64,000 bases of DNA from Erythroxylum novogranatense (lineage: Eukaryota > Streptophyta > Magnoliopsida > Malpighiales > Erythroxylaceae), in NCBI GenBank assembly GCA_029891385.1, contig CM057226.1, positions 89,784,977 to 89,848,976 on the forward strand. Reading direction: 5' to 3'. Under the pieces are notes generated by a model. That model was not told where the DNA came from. It searched no databases and saw nothing but the letters and a program-made list of their open reading frames with translations. Positions 1 through 10,889 of the stretch are shown piece after piece. The position numbers and the translations under genes are program-made. Positions within the stretch are counted from its first letter, which is position 1. The number at the start of each line of letters is the position of its first letter.

Positions 1-1576
1 GGTTTTATGACTTAACTAAAAACTGAGAGTTGATTTTATTTCGCGAAAATTCCTGTTTTTGCTTATGGGTTTTGTTATGTTTATGAATCGATTATTGATT
101 TGAACAATAAAATATTTGTTCTGGAAATTGTTTCCACAGTTGATCTTTGTTTTGATTTCTGAAAATTTGTTCTATATGCCTCTGTGTATGTTCTGGCCAT
201 CTTTGTGTTACAATTGTTTTGTTTTGCTCAGGACAATTAATTCCTTGAAAACCAGACTGCATGTTCCTTGTCAGCCCATATTCATATTTCTACTTCTAAA
301 AATTTGCATATGGTTTTATTTTGCTGCCAGCGACCCCGTTTTGATTATGGCTAACATTAAAACCACCAGTGGCGGTTTACCGCCGATTGGGTGGTCGAAA
401 TCAATTGTGAATCGCAGATAGTGTTGAAGGACGGACGGTTTACGCCTATGGATAACACAGCACACTACGCGACGGGGAGGCGACAGTGGAGACCAATGGA
501 CGGCAGAGGGTGGCAGCATAAAGGACGCAGTTGGAGAAACATAGGCGCAAGAAAAACATAGCGAGAGAAATATGGGCAAATGAATCGTGAGCACGTTTAT
601 CATCAGACATGCTTGACGTGTGCACTTGTTGACTGTGGGCACGTGCAGTGCACTCGTTCCATAGTAAATCTCTGCCGCTTGCACAGTCTCTTGGCCTTAT
701 TTTATTTGGTTATTTATGTTTTTAAAGCCTTAATTACAATTTAATTAATTTAATGAAGATTAAATTAGTTTATGTTCCTAATAAAATTGAAAACTACATT
801 TTTTCCAATTTTGAAAATTGTTTTCAAGGGTAGTTTTATGGGAATATTTTGTAATTTAATTTAATTTTTCAAGAGTTGAATTATGAAATTAAATTAGAAA
901 TCAAATCAATAATTAGAATCAAGCAAACTTTTGAATAATTTCTTTCATAATTAGATTATGTTTGAAATCATAAATATAATGAGATTATATTTATTTTGAT
1001 GAGATCAAAAATGTAAATTTTAAATCCTTCAATTAAAGATTAAGTACACATTAGGAACATGATAGTTATCTTCTATTATTTAAGTATAAAATCAGAGTTT
1101 TGTTTGACTTTTCAGTAAACTCAAGGTTACTTTAACTTGGATATGTTTTATGTTAAATTAATATTTCCTACTTAAATAAATTTGTATGATTGAATGAGCA
1201 AACCTATGATCATATGAATTTAACATGAGGTTTGGAATAAATGATATATTTTGGCAAAGAGTTGTTACCTAATGGATCTAAGAGTTACATAAGATATGAT
1301 TAAGAAAGTTGTTTTCTACCTAATTTAAATTTAGTTGGTTTGTTGAGCAAACTTAAGATTAATTATTTTTAATGAGATCCTAGCTCATTAGAAAATTATT
1401 TGATAATTTCTCATTTTAATAGTGCGGGCTATTATTTTGAATAAAATAGTGGGAGTAATCAAATGTTTTAAAGTCCTTAGTTTATTTGATTTTGGGTATA
1501 AACTAATAATTGGTCCTTTTCTGTATTCTGGTTATCGAATTAAAAGATAAGTACCAACCTAATGTTGAGGAGCATC
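1..1576 (+). other. AT-rich stretch, probably LTR/leader debris of a Copia element
   Basis: No gene is recognisable here. Bases 370-690 are richer in GC than the rest, which is AT-rich. From about 1080 the sequence resembles the leader of Cop-1: it has short fold-backs with a TAAA or CAAA loop (1111-1124 and 1343-1356) like those at 32702-32989, and it leads straight into a Copia gag relic at 1577. I infer that at least 1080-1576 is the untranslated leader of that relic. The left LTR edge and primer site were not found. Confidence 0.4.
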
Positions 1577-1911
1577 ATGGATGCTAACAAGCTGACTAGG
1601 CCTAAATTTTTATATTGGTTTCGAAACTTGAGAATAGTTCTCTGGAAAAAAAAAAAGAAGTTATACATTCTTGACAATCCACCAGAACCTAATTTAGATG
1701 TAGCAGATAAGGTTTACGAGAGAAATCAACGTTAAATTGATAACGTTAAGCAAGCCATATATGTGATGTTGACAAGCATGCCTCTTAAGCTTTAGAGGCA
1801 GCACGAGAACATGGATGCACTATTATGATTCTACATCTCAAGGAGTTATTTGGTGCACAAAGTAAAGTAAAGAGTTATCAATTCTCCAAGGCGTTGTTTC
1901 TATGTAAGTTG
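1577..1911 (+). pseudogene. Ty1/Copia gag N-terminal relic
   Basis: The ATG at 1577 opens a frame beginning MDANKLTRPKFLYWFRNL, the start of a plant Copia gag; the intact parallel is Cop-1 gag at 33181 (MDSNKLTGPNFLDW). Gag would form the virus-like particle. The frame is soon broken by an A-run and by stops. Scraps further on still match gag, including a stretch near 1765-1800 equivalent to MLASMSP in Cop-1 and one near 1825-1850 equivalent to its HLRELF. The relic ends abruptly at 1911 where the Gyp-A LTR begins, so it was probably the target of that insertion. No nucleocapsid or pol remains. Confidence 0.7.
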
Positions 1912-2972
1912 TGTAACACCCCTATACGAAACCTACAACCATCCACATACTTAGCACCCAAATTCTTATACATGCATTCAAGGTATACAATTCTATTCAA
2001 TGCCATACATATACACATTACAAAACTTCCCAATGCTTAACATTATCATTTAACAGCAATAATACATCTTTACATTTAAATGGTGATCCAAAGGAAAACA
2101 TAAAATTTCCTTTCTGCATTACATGTACAATCATCTTTAATTAAAACAAATTCCAAAAGTACTTTTTCTCCTATCTGTCGGTCTTGATCCCTACAAATAT
2201 TCCATATACCTCACTCCTATAACTTGGACCTACATCAATTAATACCCATGCTAAGCTTGAAAGCTTAGTGAGGAAATACTTAATTTCGGTGATACCACTC
2301 ACAGCAGTCATCAGCCAAGTACACACATTCAGAAATAGCACGACAAATATAAATAGTGATGGCATACATAATCAAATGCATAATTTGTTTTTCATATACC
2401 ATAAATGCACCTTAAAAAGTCAAACATTGATATTCAACACTCATGTAAACAATGGTGGCATACTTAAGCAAAGTATATAATGCAAATATGCCTCAAGATA
2501 TTATGCATATTCCAAAAATGCACATTTATATGCCAAATATTGATATTTAACACTCATTGATACAAATTATCAATACAAATGCAAATGCTCATCCAATTAT
2601 TTATGTTGTCATGCTGCATTTCTTATTTATAACCATTTACTTTACTTTTTGGAGTAGGCCTGCACGATTTCATGAGTGTGGATAACAAGCACTGTAACAT
2701 TTCCTTTAATCATTTTTCAATTTCACAATTCGTATATTGAAAAATCATATGATATACATTTCAAGTCATAAAATCTATATTTACGTTCACACATGCAATT
2801 CATGGCTTGCCACCATTGGAAGGGTATCAAAATCACACTTGTATAATCATACTATACATATAAAAGTAATGAATATACATATAAATCATTTATGTACATG
2901 TAAATTTTTTTTGGAATGCATTATGCTCAATCTTATATTCCAATACTCAATCAATATGGGGTGATTGAGTAT
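1912..2972 (-). repeat. Gyp-A 3' LTR, truncated
   Basis: The plus strand starts TGTAACACC, so on the minus strand the LTR ends in ...GGTGTTACA. About 770 bp (1912-2690) match 7701-8480, the copy that has a primer site beside it, including a shared GCTAAGCTTGAAAGCTTAG dyad at about 2250 and 8040. The similarity fades after 2690, and 2691-2972 carries no recognised signal. At 2972 the sequence joins reverse transcriptase coding, so the U3 half of this LTR and the 3' half of pol were lost in one large deletion. Confidence 0.65.
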
Positions 2973-3430
2973 TCATACCTGTATCCCCATAATGACACAC
3001 TGGGCCGGATAAAACCTTTTCCTAAAAGCTCTTGTAACTGAATCTTTAACTCTATAGGAGCCATTCTATAAGGTGCCCTTGAAATAGGAGTAGTGCTAGA
3101 TACAATATCGATTGATAATTCCACCTCCCTCTTGGGTGGAAAACCCGATAACTCTTCTAAAAACACGTCACGAAACTCATTTACTAGCAGTATGTCTTTT
3201 AAGTTCACCTTCTCTCTTTTTAAATCAAGTAATAAAATCAAATATGCCTAATAACCTTTTCTAAGTAGTCGTCTTACTAGGATAGCTGATATTATATTAG
3301 TCAAATGATTAGACATAATACCATGAACCACTATTTGTAAACTATCAGAATCTTTGAGCACAACTATTTTCAACCCACAATGTAGGACCCTGTTTTCGAA
3401 GCCCAACATCAGAATCATGAAACGTGAGCT
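2973..3430 (-). pseudogene. Gyp-A pol relic: protease-RT linker and start of RT
   Basis: Read on the minus strand, the stretch from 3430 aligns with the linker between protease and RT of Tek-2. It passes one stop near 3245 and then gives [20 protein letters not shown] and [10 protein letters not shown], ending at PSVSLWG just before the RT fingers. In Tek-2 the same landmarks are [21 protein letters not shown] and [12 protein letters not shown] would copy element RNA into cDNA in the particle. The catalytic core is absent, and the break at 2973 joins LTR sequence. It presumably belonged to the same pol as the protease scrap at 6533-6718, the two now separated by the Gyp-B LTR. Confidence 0.75.
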
Positions 3431-3473
3431 TATTCCAATGAAATCTCCTTAACTATCATTGATTCATCTTTAT

Positions 3474-3484
3474 GCTCTAATACA
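3474..3484 (-). other. Degenerate primer-binding site next to the Gyp-B LTR
   Basis: On the minus strand this reads TGTATTAGAGC, against the consensus TGGTATCAGAGC complementary to initiator tRNA-Met. It sits 4 nt downstream of the LTR end at 3489, the normal spacing. It marks the adjacent repeat as a 5' LTR whose internal region has been lost. Confidence 0.6.
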
Positions 3485-4153
3485 TAAATGTTGGGTCTCT
3501 GGGCCCCAACGGGTGGGCTCGCCATGATAAACTTTATGTTTCGTATGCCAAACAAAGGAGAACTTATATTGAGACCCTTTAGGAAAAGTTCACTGCAGCG
3601 AAGTTCCCATATTAGACCTAAATATCTCTCGGGATAAGTACGCCGTGGCGAGAAACTTAACTTCACCATAACGAAGACGCACAATTAACCATAATAATAC
3701 CTTTCGGGAAGGGTTCACGCAAGAGCCTTCCCTAGGTTTCTCCATCTATCCTAACCTTACTTTCACTCTAAGTTGTCCCGAATTCACTCCCTTTAAGGTA
3801 ACATCATTTCCTGACAATTCAACCACCAATGTTATTTCATCATACTCTCTAATCTCTTTTCTTAAAACATTTAATTCATTTCTTATAACTAATTCTCATT
3901 CTTCACAATTTCTTATCTTTCCTTTTTCCATATCACATCTCACTTATATGTTACCACAATTCGTAATCAAAAGGATCAATCTCAAAACGATGACTTCCTC
4001 AAGTATACCTAATTTCATCTCAACCTCATCCATGCACAAATTCATATTTCATTAACCTCAAAAGTACAGAGTTTTACAAACTTTAATCACATATCAACAT
4101 GGCTTCATTCACTTAATACAAAATACACACGGATGCTTATGCTTGATATGTTG

Positions 4154-4239
4154 CTAAAGCTATTCAAAAATCAAACTAACTTAGTACAAAGGCTAACTAA
4201 AGCTACTCAAAAATCAAACTAACTTAGTACAAAGGCTAA
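4154..4239. repeat. 43-bp tandem duplication
   Basis: Two adjacent copies, 4154-4196 and 4197-4239, each starting CTAAAGCTA and differing at about one base. It lies inside the Gyp-B LTR. Confidence 0.9.
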
Positions 4240-4980
4240 CTATCTTGTAGTTTCCAAATGCCTTTATGCTCTTAATCACTCATTCTTTTGCTTATCACCT
4301 AAAGATGGGGAGGAACGAGAGGTGAGCTTGAAAGCTCTTGAGTAACAATTTTATAACGGAGAAACAAGCAAAAACCATTGAAATATTTTTTAGTTATGGA
4401 AAAATTCTTATTGAATCATCAAATGCATAGTTCTCAAATTCTCAACCAATTCATAATAACACAAATCATGTATGCATCAACTTGTTGACATATCATAAGC
4501 ACATCATAATGATTTAAGTAGGTCCAAAATAGAATATACTACACATTTCCACATAATGGTCCTATGTAGCTGTGATCAAAACGTACTATCACAATCCCAC
4601 TTAATGGCCTTGCGTAGCTGTAAACTTATGGGAATCCATGAAAGGATTCCATGCTATTAGCAGGCAGGAGGAAGAAGCCTTTGGTTAAAGTGCACTTGAC
4701 TTAACTTAGGGGACCACCACAAACCCATATAACATGTATTTCATGACTTATAAAACATATTGCTTAAAAGGCACTTTTTCGAAAACATGATTTTCTTAAC
4801 ATTTTGTCATAAATGCATATTTTAGAAACCCATTTTTGAAAACATAATTTCATAAACCATCCACGCAATTCATATATCAAACATAAAGCAATTTCTCAAT
4901 TCAAGAAGCAATAAATGCAACATTTATTATTTAATTGAAATCATTAAACTTCCTTGATTCAAAGAAAATATTTGTTGACT

Positions 4981-5420
4981 TATTTACTCTATTATAGACA
5001 TGTACCCACCTTAGAAATCCTTGCTTAAACCTTGCTCAAAGATGCATCTCCTCTTGATCCTCTTGCCTTCCTTGATTCCCTTTAACAATAATCAAAACTC
5101 CATTCAATAGGCATTCCAATTTAGAACCTAAAGAAACAAATTCACTAAAATGAATTTAGAGTACTTAAACCCATGCATTTCCTAAGCTTCATGTGATAGA
5201 GTACTTATTTACTCTACTATAAATATGTACCCACCTTAGAAATCCTTGCTTAAACCTTGCTCAAAGATGCCTCTCCTCTTGATCCTCTTGCCTTCTTTGA
5301 TTCCCTTTAACAATAATCAAAAAATCCATTCAATAGGCATTCTAATTTATAACTCAAAGAAACATATTCACTAAAATGAATTTAGAGTACTTAAAACCAT
5401 GCATTTCCTAAGCTTCATGA
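4981..5420. repeat. 225-bp tandem duplication in the Gyp-B LTR
   Basis: Copies at 4981-5205 and 5206-5420, both beginning TATTTACTCTA and ending near CTAAGCTTCATG. They differ by scattered substitutions and short indels, so the duplication is not very recent. Confidence 0.9.
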
Positions 5421-6532
5421 ACCAAAACCCTTCCATAAACCCAAACCTTCGGTTCAATTTTCCATGATCATGCTGATCAAGTAAATGAAAATTTTTGATA
5501 ACACTTTCTTTTAGAAAAATGTTCCTCATTGTCTTAAATGACACTAAAATCATTCAATTTAGTTTAGTACTCTAAAAGTTACGCCCCAAACATTTTCAGG
5601 TTGTTCTTATACTAAAACAACATTCTATGCTCAACTTCCATCCAAAAATTGAAATCCTTATAGACTAAATTAAAAATTGATTTCATTAGACAATTTGTAG
5701 TTCTATGTCCCTAGTTTAATCCAAATCAAAAATCACTCCATCTGGATAACTAGAAAAAAGTTATGCTTAAAATATTGAAATATGTTTAAACTATGTGGAG
5801 AAAAACTTCACCGTAGTGAGCTTTGATTTCTTGCAATTTTTGTTGTGACGAACCTCAGAGTTGGCCGTAGCGAACCATGGGGACTTTGCCGTAGCAAAGA
5901 TAAATGTTCACCATGGCGAACTTTGACAGAAACTCGACTCGTCTTCCAAATTTTCCCGATTCTAACTCTTCATTTACATCATTTTACTTCTAACTATCAC
6001 CAAAACATGCTTCATTCATCAAATCAAGAACAATGATGCTTATACTTACTTGTTTATCTAAAGCTATTTCATTCACCATGAAACCCTAGCTTAGAAATCC
6101 ATAAAAATAAAAAAATGATTCTTTAGTTCTTCCTTTCTTCCAACACAAACCCCACACAAATCCATTGCTCTAATACCTTTTCTAACAAAGCAAGAAGGAG
6201 AGATGATTACCTTAGCAAATCCTTTTCCTTCTTCTTCTTTTCACGTTTTCTTCCCTCTTCCTTAACTCTCCATGCACACTTCTCTTCTACTCTCTTTTTC
6301 TTTCTTTCTTCTTTTCTTATTAATTTACGACAAACTTTTGTCTTTCTAAGTTTACCCTTCCTTATTTCATCTAATACCTTCTAACTCCTTAACTAAATCC
6401 TTAATTCAATTAACCAATGAAATAAATCCTACTAGCATAGACATAATAATTAACTCCACAAAATAATTCCATAAAGACCTCATATTTAATTTAAATCATG
6501 CTTGATTTAAGAAAAAAATTCGGGGGCCAACA

Positions 6533-6718
6533 CACAATTAACTACAACTTGGTGTTTGGATAACTAATCCATGCCCAAGATCAAGTCAAATTCATGGAAG
6601 GGTAACTCCTCATTGGGTTCACACTATCAATCGACTCCTCAATTGCTTCATAACATCTTTGCATCTCTACTATCTATAAGAAAACAAAGACATCTGCATT
6701 AGGCCAATACTAAACCAA
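6533..6718 (-). pseudogene. Gyp-A protease relic
   Basis: On the minus strand, bases from about 6625 to 6535 read PFHEFDLILGMD, then a stop where W is expected, then LSKHQVVVNC. LILGMDWL is the conserved C-terminal motif of Ty3/Gypsy aspartic proteases (VILGMDTL in Tek-2, VILGMEWL in Tek-1). The protease would cut the gag-pol polyprotein. The catalytic D-[ST]-G segment is missing. The frame is cut at 6532 by the Gyp-B LTR and on the other side by a solo LTR, and gag is missing altogether. Confidence 0.65.
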
Positions 6719-6723
6719 ACCAT
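6719..6723. repeat. TSD ACCAT (left) of the SIRE solo LTR
   Basis: Matches ACCAT at 7634-7638 exactly; both abut the LTR termini. Confidence 0.85.
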
Positions 6724-7633
6724 TGTTGAGTCAAAATGACTTTACATATATATGATTTTGATGAATAACAAAGAAGAAGAAAAAGCAGGCGCAGAAATGA
6801 AAAGCAGGCGCAGAAATGAAAAGTAGACGCAGAAATGAAAAGCAAACGTTGAAATGAAAAGCAGACACAGAAATGAAAACAGACGTTGAAATGAAAAGCA
6901 GACGCAAAAATGAAAAGCAGACGCAGAATTCAAAAGCAGACGCAGAATTCAAAAGCAGACAAAGAAAGAAAAGCAGACACAAGACTTAGTTCGAGTTAGT
7001 TACAGAACTCAACTGATTAACCGTTTCTTTCAAGATTCAAGAAGCAAGATTCAAGAAGAAAGAATCAAGAAGCAGTTGCAGACAAAGGCTATAAATATGA
7101 GTCGAAGTCGAAGATTACAAAGTTAGTTAACTTACGTATACGAGAACGAAAAAGCTTGTTTGTTAGATTATTGTGCGAATTAGCTAAGAGCTAGTGTTAC
7201 TGTAATATAGTTTAAACACTTTTGTAAGAAAGTAGTACAAATAGCCTGTCGAGGCTAAGAGTAAAAGAATACTGAGTGTAGAGACCTGAAGAGGCTCAGA
7301 AAGCGTTGAAGAGAAAGTGAAATCTCAGAAAGACTTTTGAGGACTGGACGTAGCCCACGGTTTGGGGTGAACCAGTATAAAATTGTTGTGTCGACTTCTC
7401 TCTACTCTATCTTTCTTTAAGTTCAAAGTTTTGTTATTACTTAGATTTCAAAATAAGTTTTCAAAGTTTTGATTAATTCGAACGTACCGAAGTTTCTGTG
7501 AAAAGAACTTGTTTTTAACAAAATGGTTTTCTGGAAAGATTCATCAAAAAGGGGAATACACAATTCAAACCCCCCCTTCTCGTGTATTCATATATCGTAT
7601 TATAAGCATTGTAATAACGTGTGATTCACTTCA
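6724..7633 (+). mobile_element. SIRE-type Copia solo LTR
   Basis: This 910-bp LTR starts TGTTGAGTC and ends GATTCACTTCA, with a perfect 5-bp TSD (ACCAT). It is homologous to the Sir-1 LTR read on the minus strand (34284 to 33388). Both share the start TGTTRAGTC, a GAATAAC/AATAAACAAAG stretch, a U3 minisatellite, GACGTAGCCCACGGTTTGG, a C-run followed by TTCTCGTGTAT or TTCTTGTGTAT, and the same end. No internal sequence remains, so it arose by LTR-LTR recombination. It sits inside the Gyp-A remnant and is younger than it. Confidence 0.88.
6784..6985. repeat. U3 minisatellite, about 18 bp unit
   Basis: About ten degenerate copies of AAATGAAAAGCAGACGCAG. The same array type, reversed (GTCTGCTTTTCTTTAAATG), is present in both Sir-1 LTRs around 34085-34210 and 42620-42750. 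Confidence 0.88.
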
Positions 7634-7638
7634 ACCAT
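7634..7638. repeat. TSD ACCAT (right) of the SIRE solo LTR
   Basis: Partner of 6719-6723. Confidence 0.85.
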
Positions 7639-7683
7639 TACATACATCACTGTACTCTTATTGGCCATAACCGCCTAAATTGT

Positions 7684-7695
7684 GCTCTGATACCA
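7684..7695 (-). other. Gyp-A primer-binding site
   Basis: The minus strand reads TGGTATCAGAGC, a full match to the 3' end complement of initiator tRNA-Met, 5 nt from the LTR end at 7701. It fixes Gyp-A on the minus strand. Confidence 0.85.
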
Positions 7696-7700
7696 CAAAA

Positions 7701-8480
7701 TATAACACACCCTATACGAAACCTACAACCATCCACACACATATCTACCAAATTCTTGTACATGCATTCAAGGTATACAATTCTATTCAATTCCATACAT
7801 ATACATATTACAAAACTTTCCAATGCTTAACATTATCATTTAACAGCAGTAATACATCTTGACATTTATATGGTATCCCAAAGGAAAACTTAAAATTTTC
7901 TTTCTGTGCTACATGTACAATCATCTTTAACTAAAACACATTCAAAAAGTACCTTTTCTCCTATTTATTGGTCTTCGTCCCTGCAGATGTTCCCTGTACC
8001 TTAATCCTATGACTTGGACCTACACCAATTAGCACCCGTGCTAAGCTTGAAAGCTTAGTGGGGTAACATTTAGCTTGGATCATCACTCACATCAGTCATT
8101 CACCAAGTACACACATTCAGAAATATCACAACAAATATAAATAGTGAGGGTATACTTAATTAAATGCATAATCTGTTTTTCATATACCGTAAATTCACCT
8201 TCAAAAGTCAAACATTGATATTCAATGCTCATGTAAACAATGGTAGCATACTTAAGCAAAGTACATAATGCAAATATGCCTCAAAATATTATCCATATTC
8301 CAAAAATGCACATTTATAAGCTAAATATTGATATCCAATGCTCATTGATACAAATTATCAATACAAATGCAAATGCTCATCAATACCAACTATTTATGTT
8401 ATCATGCTACATTTCTTATTTATAACCATTTCCCTTATTTTTTGTGTTAGGCTTGTAAGTTTATTTGGGTGTGGATAATA
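7701..8480 (-). repeat. Gyp-A 5' LTR, U5-side part
   Basis: Homologous over its whole length to 1912-2690, differing by many point changes and small indels. The LTR end has decayed to TATAACACACCC, where the other copy has TGTAACACCCC. It stops where a 24-bp minisatellite begins, so the U3 side is lost. Confidence 0.7.
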
Positions 8481-8618
8481 GGATTTGTGGATATTTGGAG
8501 ATATCAAGCTATGGATACTAGAAGGCATCAAACTATGGATAACTAAAGGTATCAAACTGTGGACACTTGAAGGCACAGAATTATGGATACCCAAAGGTAT
8601 CGAATTGTGGAGATACTA
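8481..8618. repeat. 24-bp minisatellite
   Basis: About 5.7 copies of a 24-bp unit near CAAACTATGGATAACTAAAG plus GTAT (register 8505, 8529, 8553, 8577, 8601). It lies exactly between the Gyp-A and Gyp-C LTRs. Its last unit ends in GTGGAGATACTA, which could be a decayed primer site for Gyp-C. Confidence 0.85.
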
Positions 8619-8620
8619 TA

Positions 8621-9477
8621 TGTTGGACTTCGTTTCTGGAGCCCAACAATCGATTCGGATACCAAAAGATATTTGACCTAGTTCTTGAGACTAATTTCGA
8701 GAAGACCATTCGGGACAGAGCGAGAGGGTGGTGTGAAAGAAAAGTGAAAAATATTACATTTATTAAAAAAAATCTCAGCGTAGCCACGACGAACCCATGG
8801 AGTTATCTCCATAGACCATTCAGGAAAAGTTCGCTGCAGCATAAGTCATTCTTCACCACGGCAAAACCCTTAGAAATCAAAATCCACAAACATTTTAAAC
8901 AATCCAACTCACCCACCAAACAAACATATTCATACACAAATGGAATTTCAATTCTGCATTTCCTTACTAATTCAAAGAGTTTGAGCAAATACATATCATC
9001 ATACACATCAAAACTTAAACAAAATACATAAGGATGCTCAATGTTGAGATGTTTATAAGGCTAACCAAAATCACTAACTTAGTACAAAAGTCTCTAACTT
9101 TCTTGGAGTTTCTGATGCCTTACAAGGATCAACGATCTTCTCGGTCTACACGTGAGGAGTGGAAGGTAATGGGGTGAGCTGCAGAGCTCAGTGGCTTATA
9201 TATTTATAGCCATTGGCAACGAGCCACACATTCAAACATACAAACATATATATGTAACAATTTAACACTCCACAATTTAAACTCATAGTTACCAAGATCT
9301 CATCACAAAGAACATGTCATGTAATTTATTCATCATCACATAACACTCCATTATGCATCATGCTTAACAAAACAATGATGAAATGCACAAAAAATGGCTC
9401 GAGAGTTCTGTGGAACAAAACGGATAAACCGAAATTTATACTGTGAACAAAATGAGTCCAATTTCTCAGGATCTCAT
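8621..9477 (-). repeat. Gyp-C LTR, U5-side part (split by Nona-D)
   Basis: The minus-strand LTR end is ...GTCCAACA at 8621. It contains a GC dyad block (about 8775-8870) and a GAGCTGCAGAGCTC dyad (9174-9187). The LTR resumes at 18075. Joined across the insertion, the sequence aligns with the reverse complement of Tek-2 LTR around 20870-20945, including the CTCCCGGC box and the GTGCACGTGAC motif. Total LTR is about 2.4 kb. Confidence 0.78.
9473..9477. repeat. TSD CTCAT (left) of Nona-D
   Basis: Repeated at 18070-18074, flush with the other terminus. Confidence 0.85.
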
Positions 9478-9876
9478 TGTTGGACCCCGATTTTGAGTGA
9501 AATTTAGAAATATTAAGTGAAATTAAAGTAGTGGTTTTATATATGTATTGTGAAATAGATGTATTTATGCTTTGAGGAAAATTCATGAGAAAAGAATTAT
9601 TGGGTTTTGATAATTTTGATTATTGTGGAGATTTGTATAGTTTATGAAAGTTCAAGTGGATGAGTTGGTTGAAACAAAGTTGAAAAGCATAAATTAAATA
9701 GAAAAAGTTTGCAAAATTGAAATTTCATTTCTTCATATGATTTGTAGCCCCATGTCTTAATTTTATTTTGCCTCAAGAATCAATTCAATCGGATCTCCAC
9801 AGATCCCGAATTTCGCAAAAGACTGAACCATGTTCAGAAAATTATCTAACTCACTTTTATTAAATTAATTCAAGTA
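9478..9876 (+). repeat. Nona-D short-LTR fragment, U3 side
   Basis: Matches the reverse complement of about 10510-10889. It breaks at about 9876 and continues as internal sequence on the other strand. Confidence 0.85.
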
Positions 9877-10124
9877 TTCCTCAATTTCATCTCATAATTG
9901 CATATTCAAAACCAATTCATCCCAATTCATCAAGAACTTTAAATCTCAATTTCATTTTCACAAGCCTAAAATCAATCATCATTTCTAACCTTAATCAACC
10001 AATCACTTTACTCTTCACATAAGTCATGGAAATACTTTTCCATGTTCAGCAAATTCTCACAAATTCAATCTTAACAAACATATAGCCCAATTAAGATCCT
10101 AATACTGGGCTCTGATATCATAAA
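9877..10124 (-). other. Nona-D internal fragment with primer site
   Basis: Matches 11141-11394. The primer site, at 10110-10121 on the minus strand, reads TGATATCAGAGC, one mismatch from consensus. No coding. Confidence 0.8.
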
Positions 10125-10889
10125 TGTTGGGACTCGATCTCAGAACCGAATCCCAACCAAAAAATGAAACGAAAACGAAAAGACGGTAACGAAAACATAC
10201 GAATAATCCAATACCAAAAGCGGAAACAAAAGTGAAAGAGAAAACGAATACAAATTGATGGAAACGAAAGCAAAAATAGTGGATCAAAGCGAAAGGCGAA
10301 ATGAACTAAACGAATAATCGAATGGGAATCAAACAAACAATGTAAACAAATGAAAGCAAATCGAATACGAATTACCGACATCCGAAAACATATCCCTTAG
10401 AAAAACTATCTTAGAAAGTGATCGCGTTGCATTCCTTGGACTATTATCTACATTCTCAGGAAAAAATTTGTATTTTTATGAGATTAAATTGAGGATGATT
10501 AATTTAATCAAAGTTAGTTAGATAATTTTCTGAACATGGTTCAGTCTTGTGCAAAATTCAGGATTTATGGAGATCCGATTGACTTGATTCTTGAGGCAAA
10601 ATAAACTTAAGACATGGGGCTACAAATCATATGAAGAAATGAAATTTCAATTTTGCACACTTTTTCTATTTAATTTATACTTTTCAACTTTATTTCAATC
10701 AACTCATCCACTTGAACTTTCATAAACTATACAAATCTCCACAATAATCAAAATTATCAAAACCCAATAATTCTTTTCTCATGAGTTTTCCTCAAAGCAT
10801 AAATAAATTTATTTCACAATACATATATAAAACTATTCATTTAATTTCACTTAATATTTCTAAATTTTACTCAAAATCGGGGTCCAACA
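10125..10889 (-). repeat. Nona-D complete short LTR (765 bp)
   Basis: The minus strand starts TGTTGGACCCC and ends ...GAGTCCCAACA. It consists of the first ~240 bp of the long LTR, a ~230-bp block that is inverted relative to the long LTR, and the last ~305 bp. The ~3 kb between, including the promoter, is missing. Confidence 0.8.

Larger units (their letters stand above)
3489..6532 (-). repeat. Gyp-B: complete 3.04-kb Tekay-like LTR
   Basis: Minus-strand termini are TGTTGGCCCCCGAA and ...CCCAACA, the TG...CA form shared with Tek-2 (TGTTGGGCCCCGAA). Inside are two GC-rich dyad blocks (3588-3690 and 5806-5923), a reversed GAGCTTGAAAGCTC dyad at 4322-4335, a 43-bp tandem duplication (4154-4239) and a 225-bp tandem duplication (4981-5420). 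The right edge interrupts a gypsy protease scrap, and the left edge has a degenerate primer site. No 5-bp target duplication is visible, so this is probably the 5' LTR of an element whose body was deleted, not a clean solo LTR. Confidence 0.75.

Noticed and set aside
316..684. Overlapping frames on both strands at the left edge
   Set aside because: No motif, no conserved start, and both strands open equally because of composition.
3489..6532. Gyp-B as a clean solo LTR
   Set aside because: Flanking bases do not form a 5-bp duplication and a degenerate primer site adjoins one end, so a deleted element fits better.
6731..6982. Two cysteine/phenylalanine-rich minus-strand frames
   Set aside because: They are translations of the 18-bp minisatellite in the solo LTR.
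8621..8650. TGTTGGACTTCG...GAGCCCAACA as a tiny TG...CA element
   Set aside because: It is the end of the Gyp-C LTR; the corresponding Gyp-B LTR end has the same shape at 3489.
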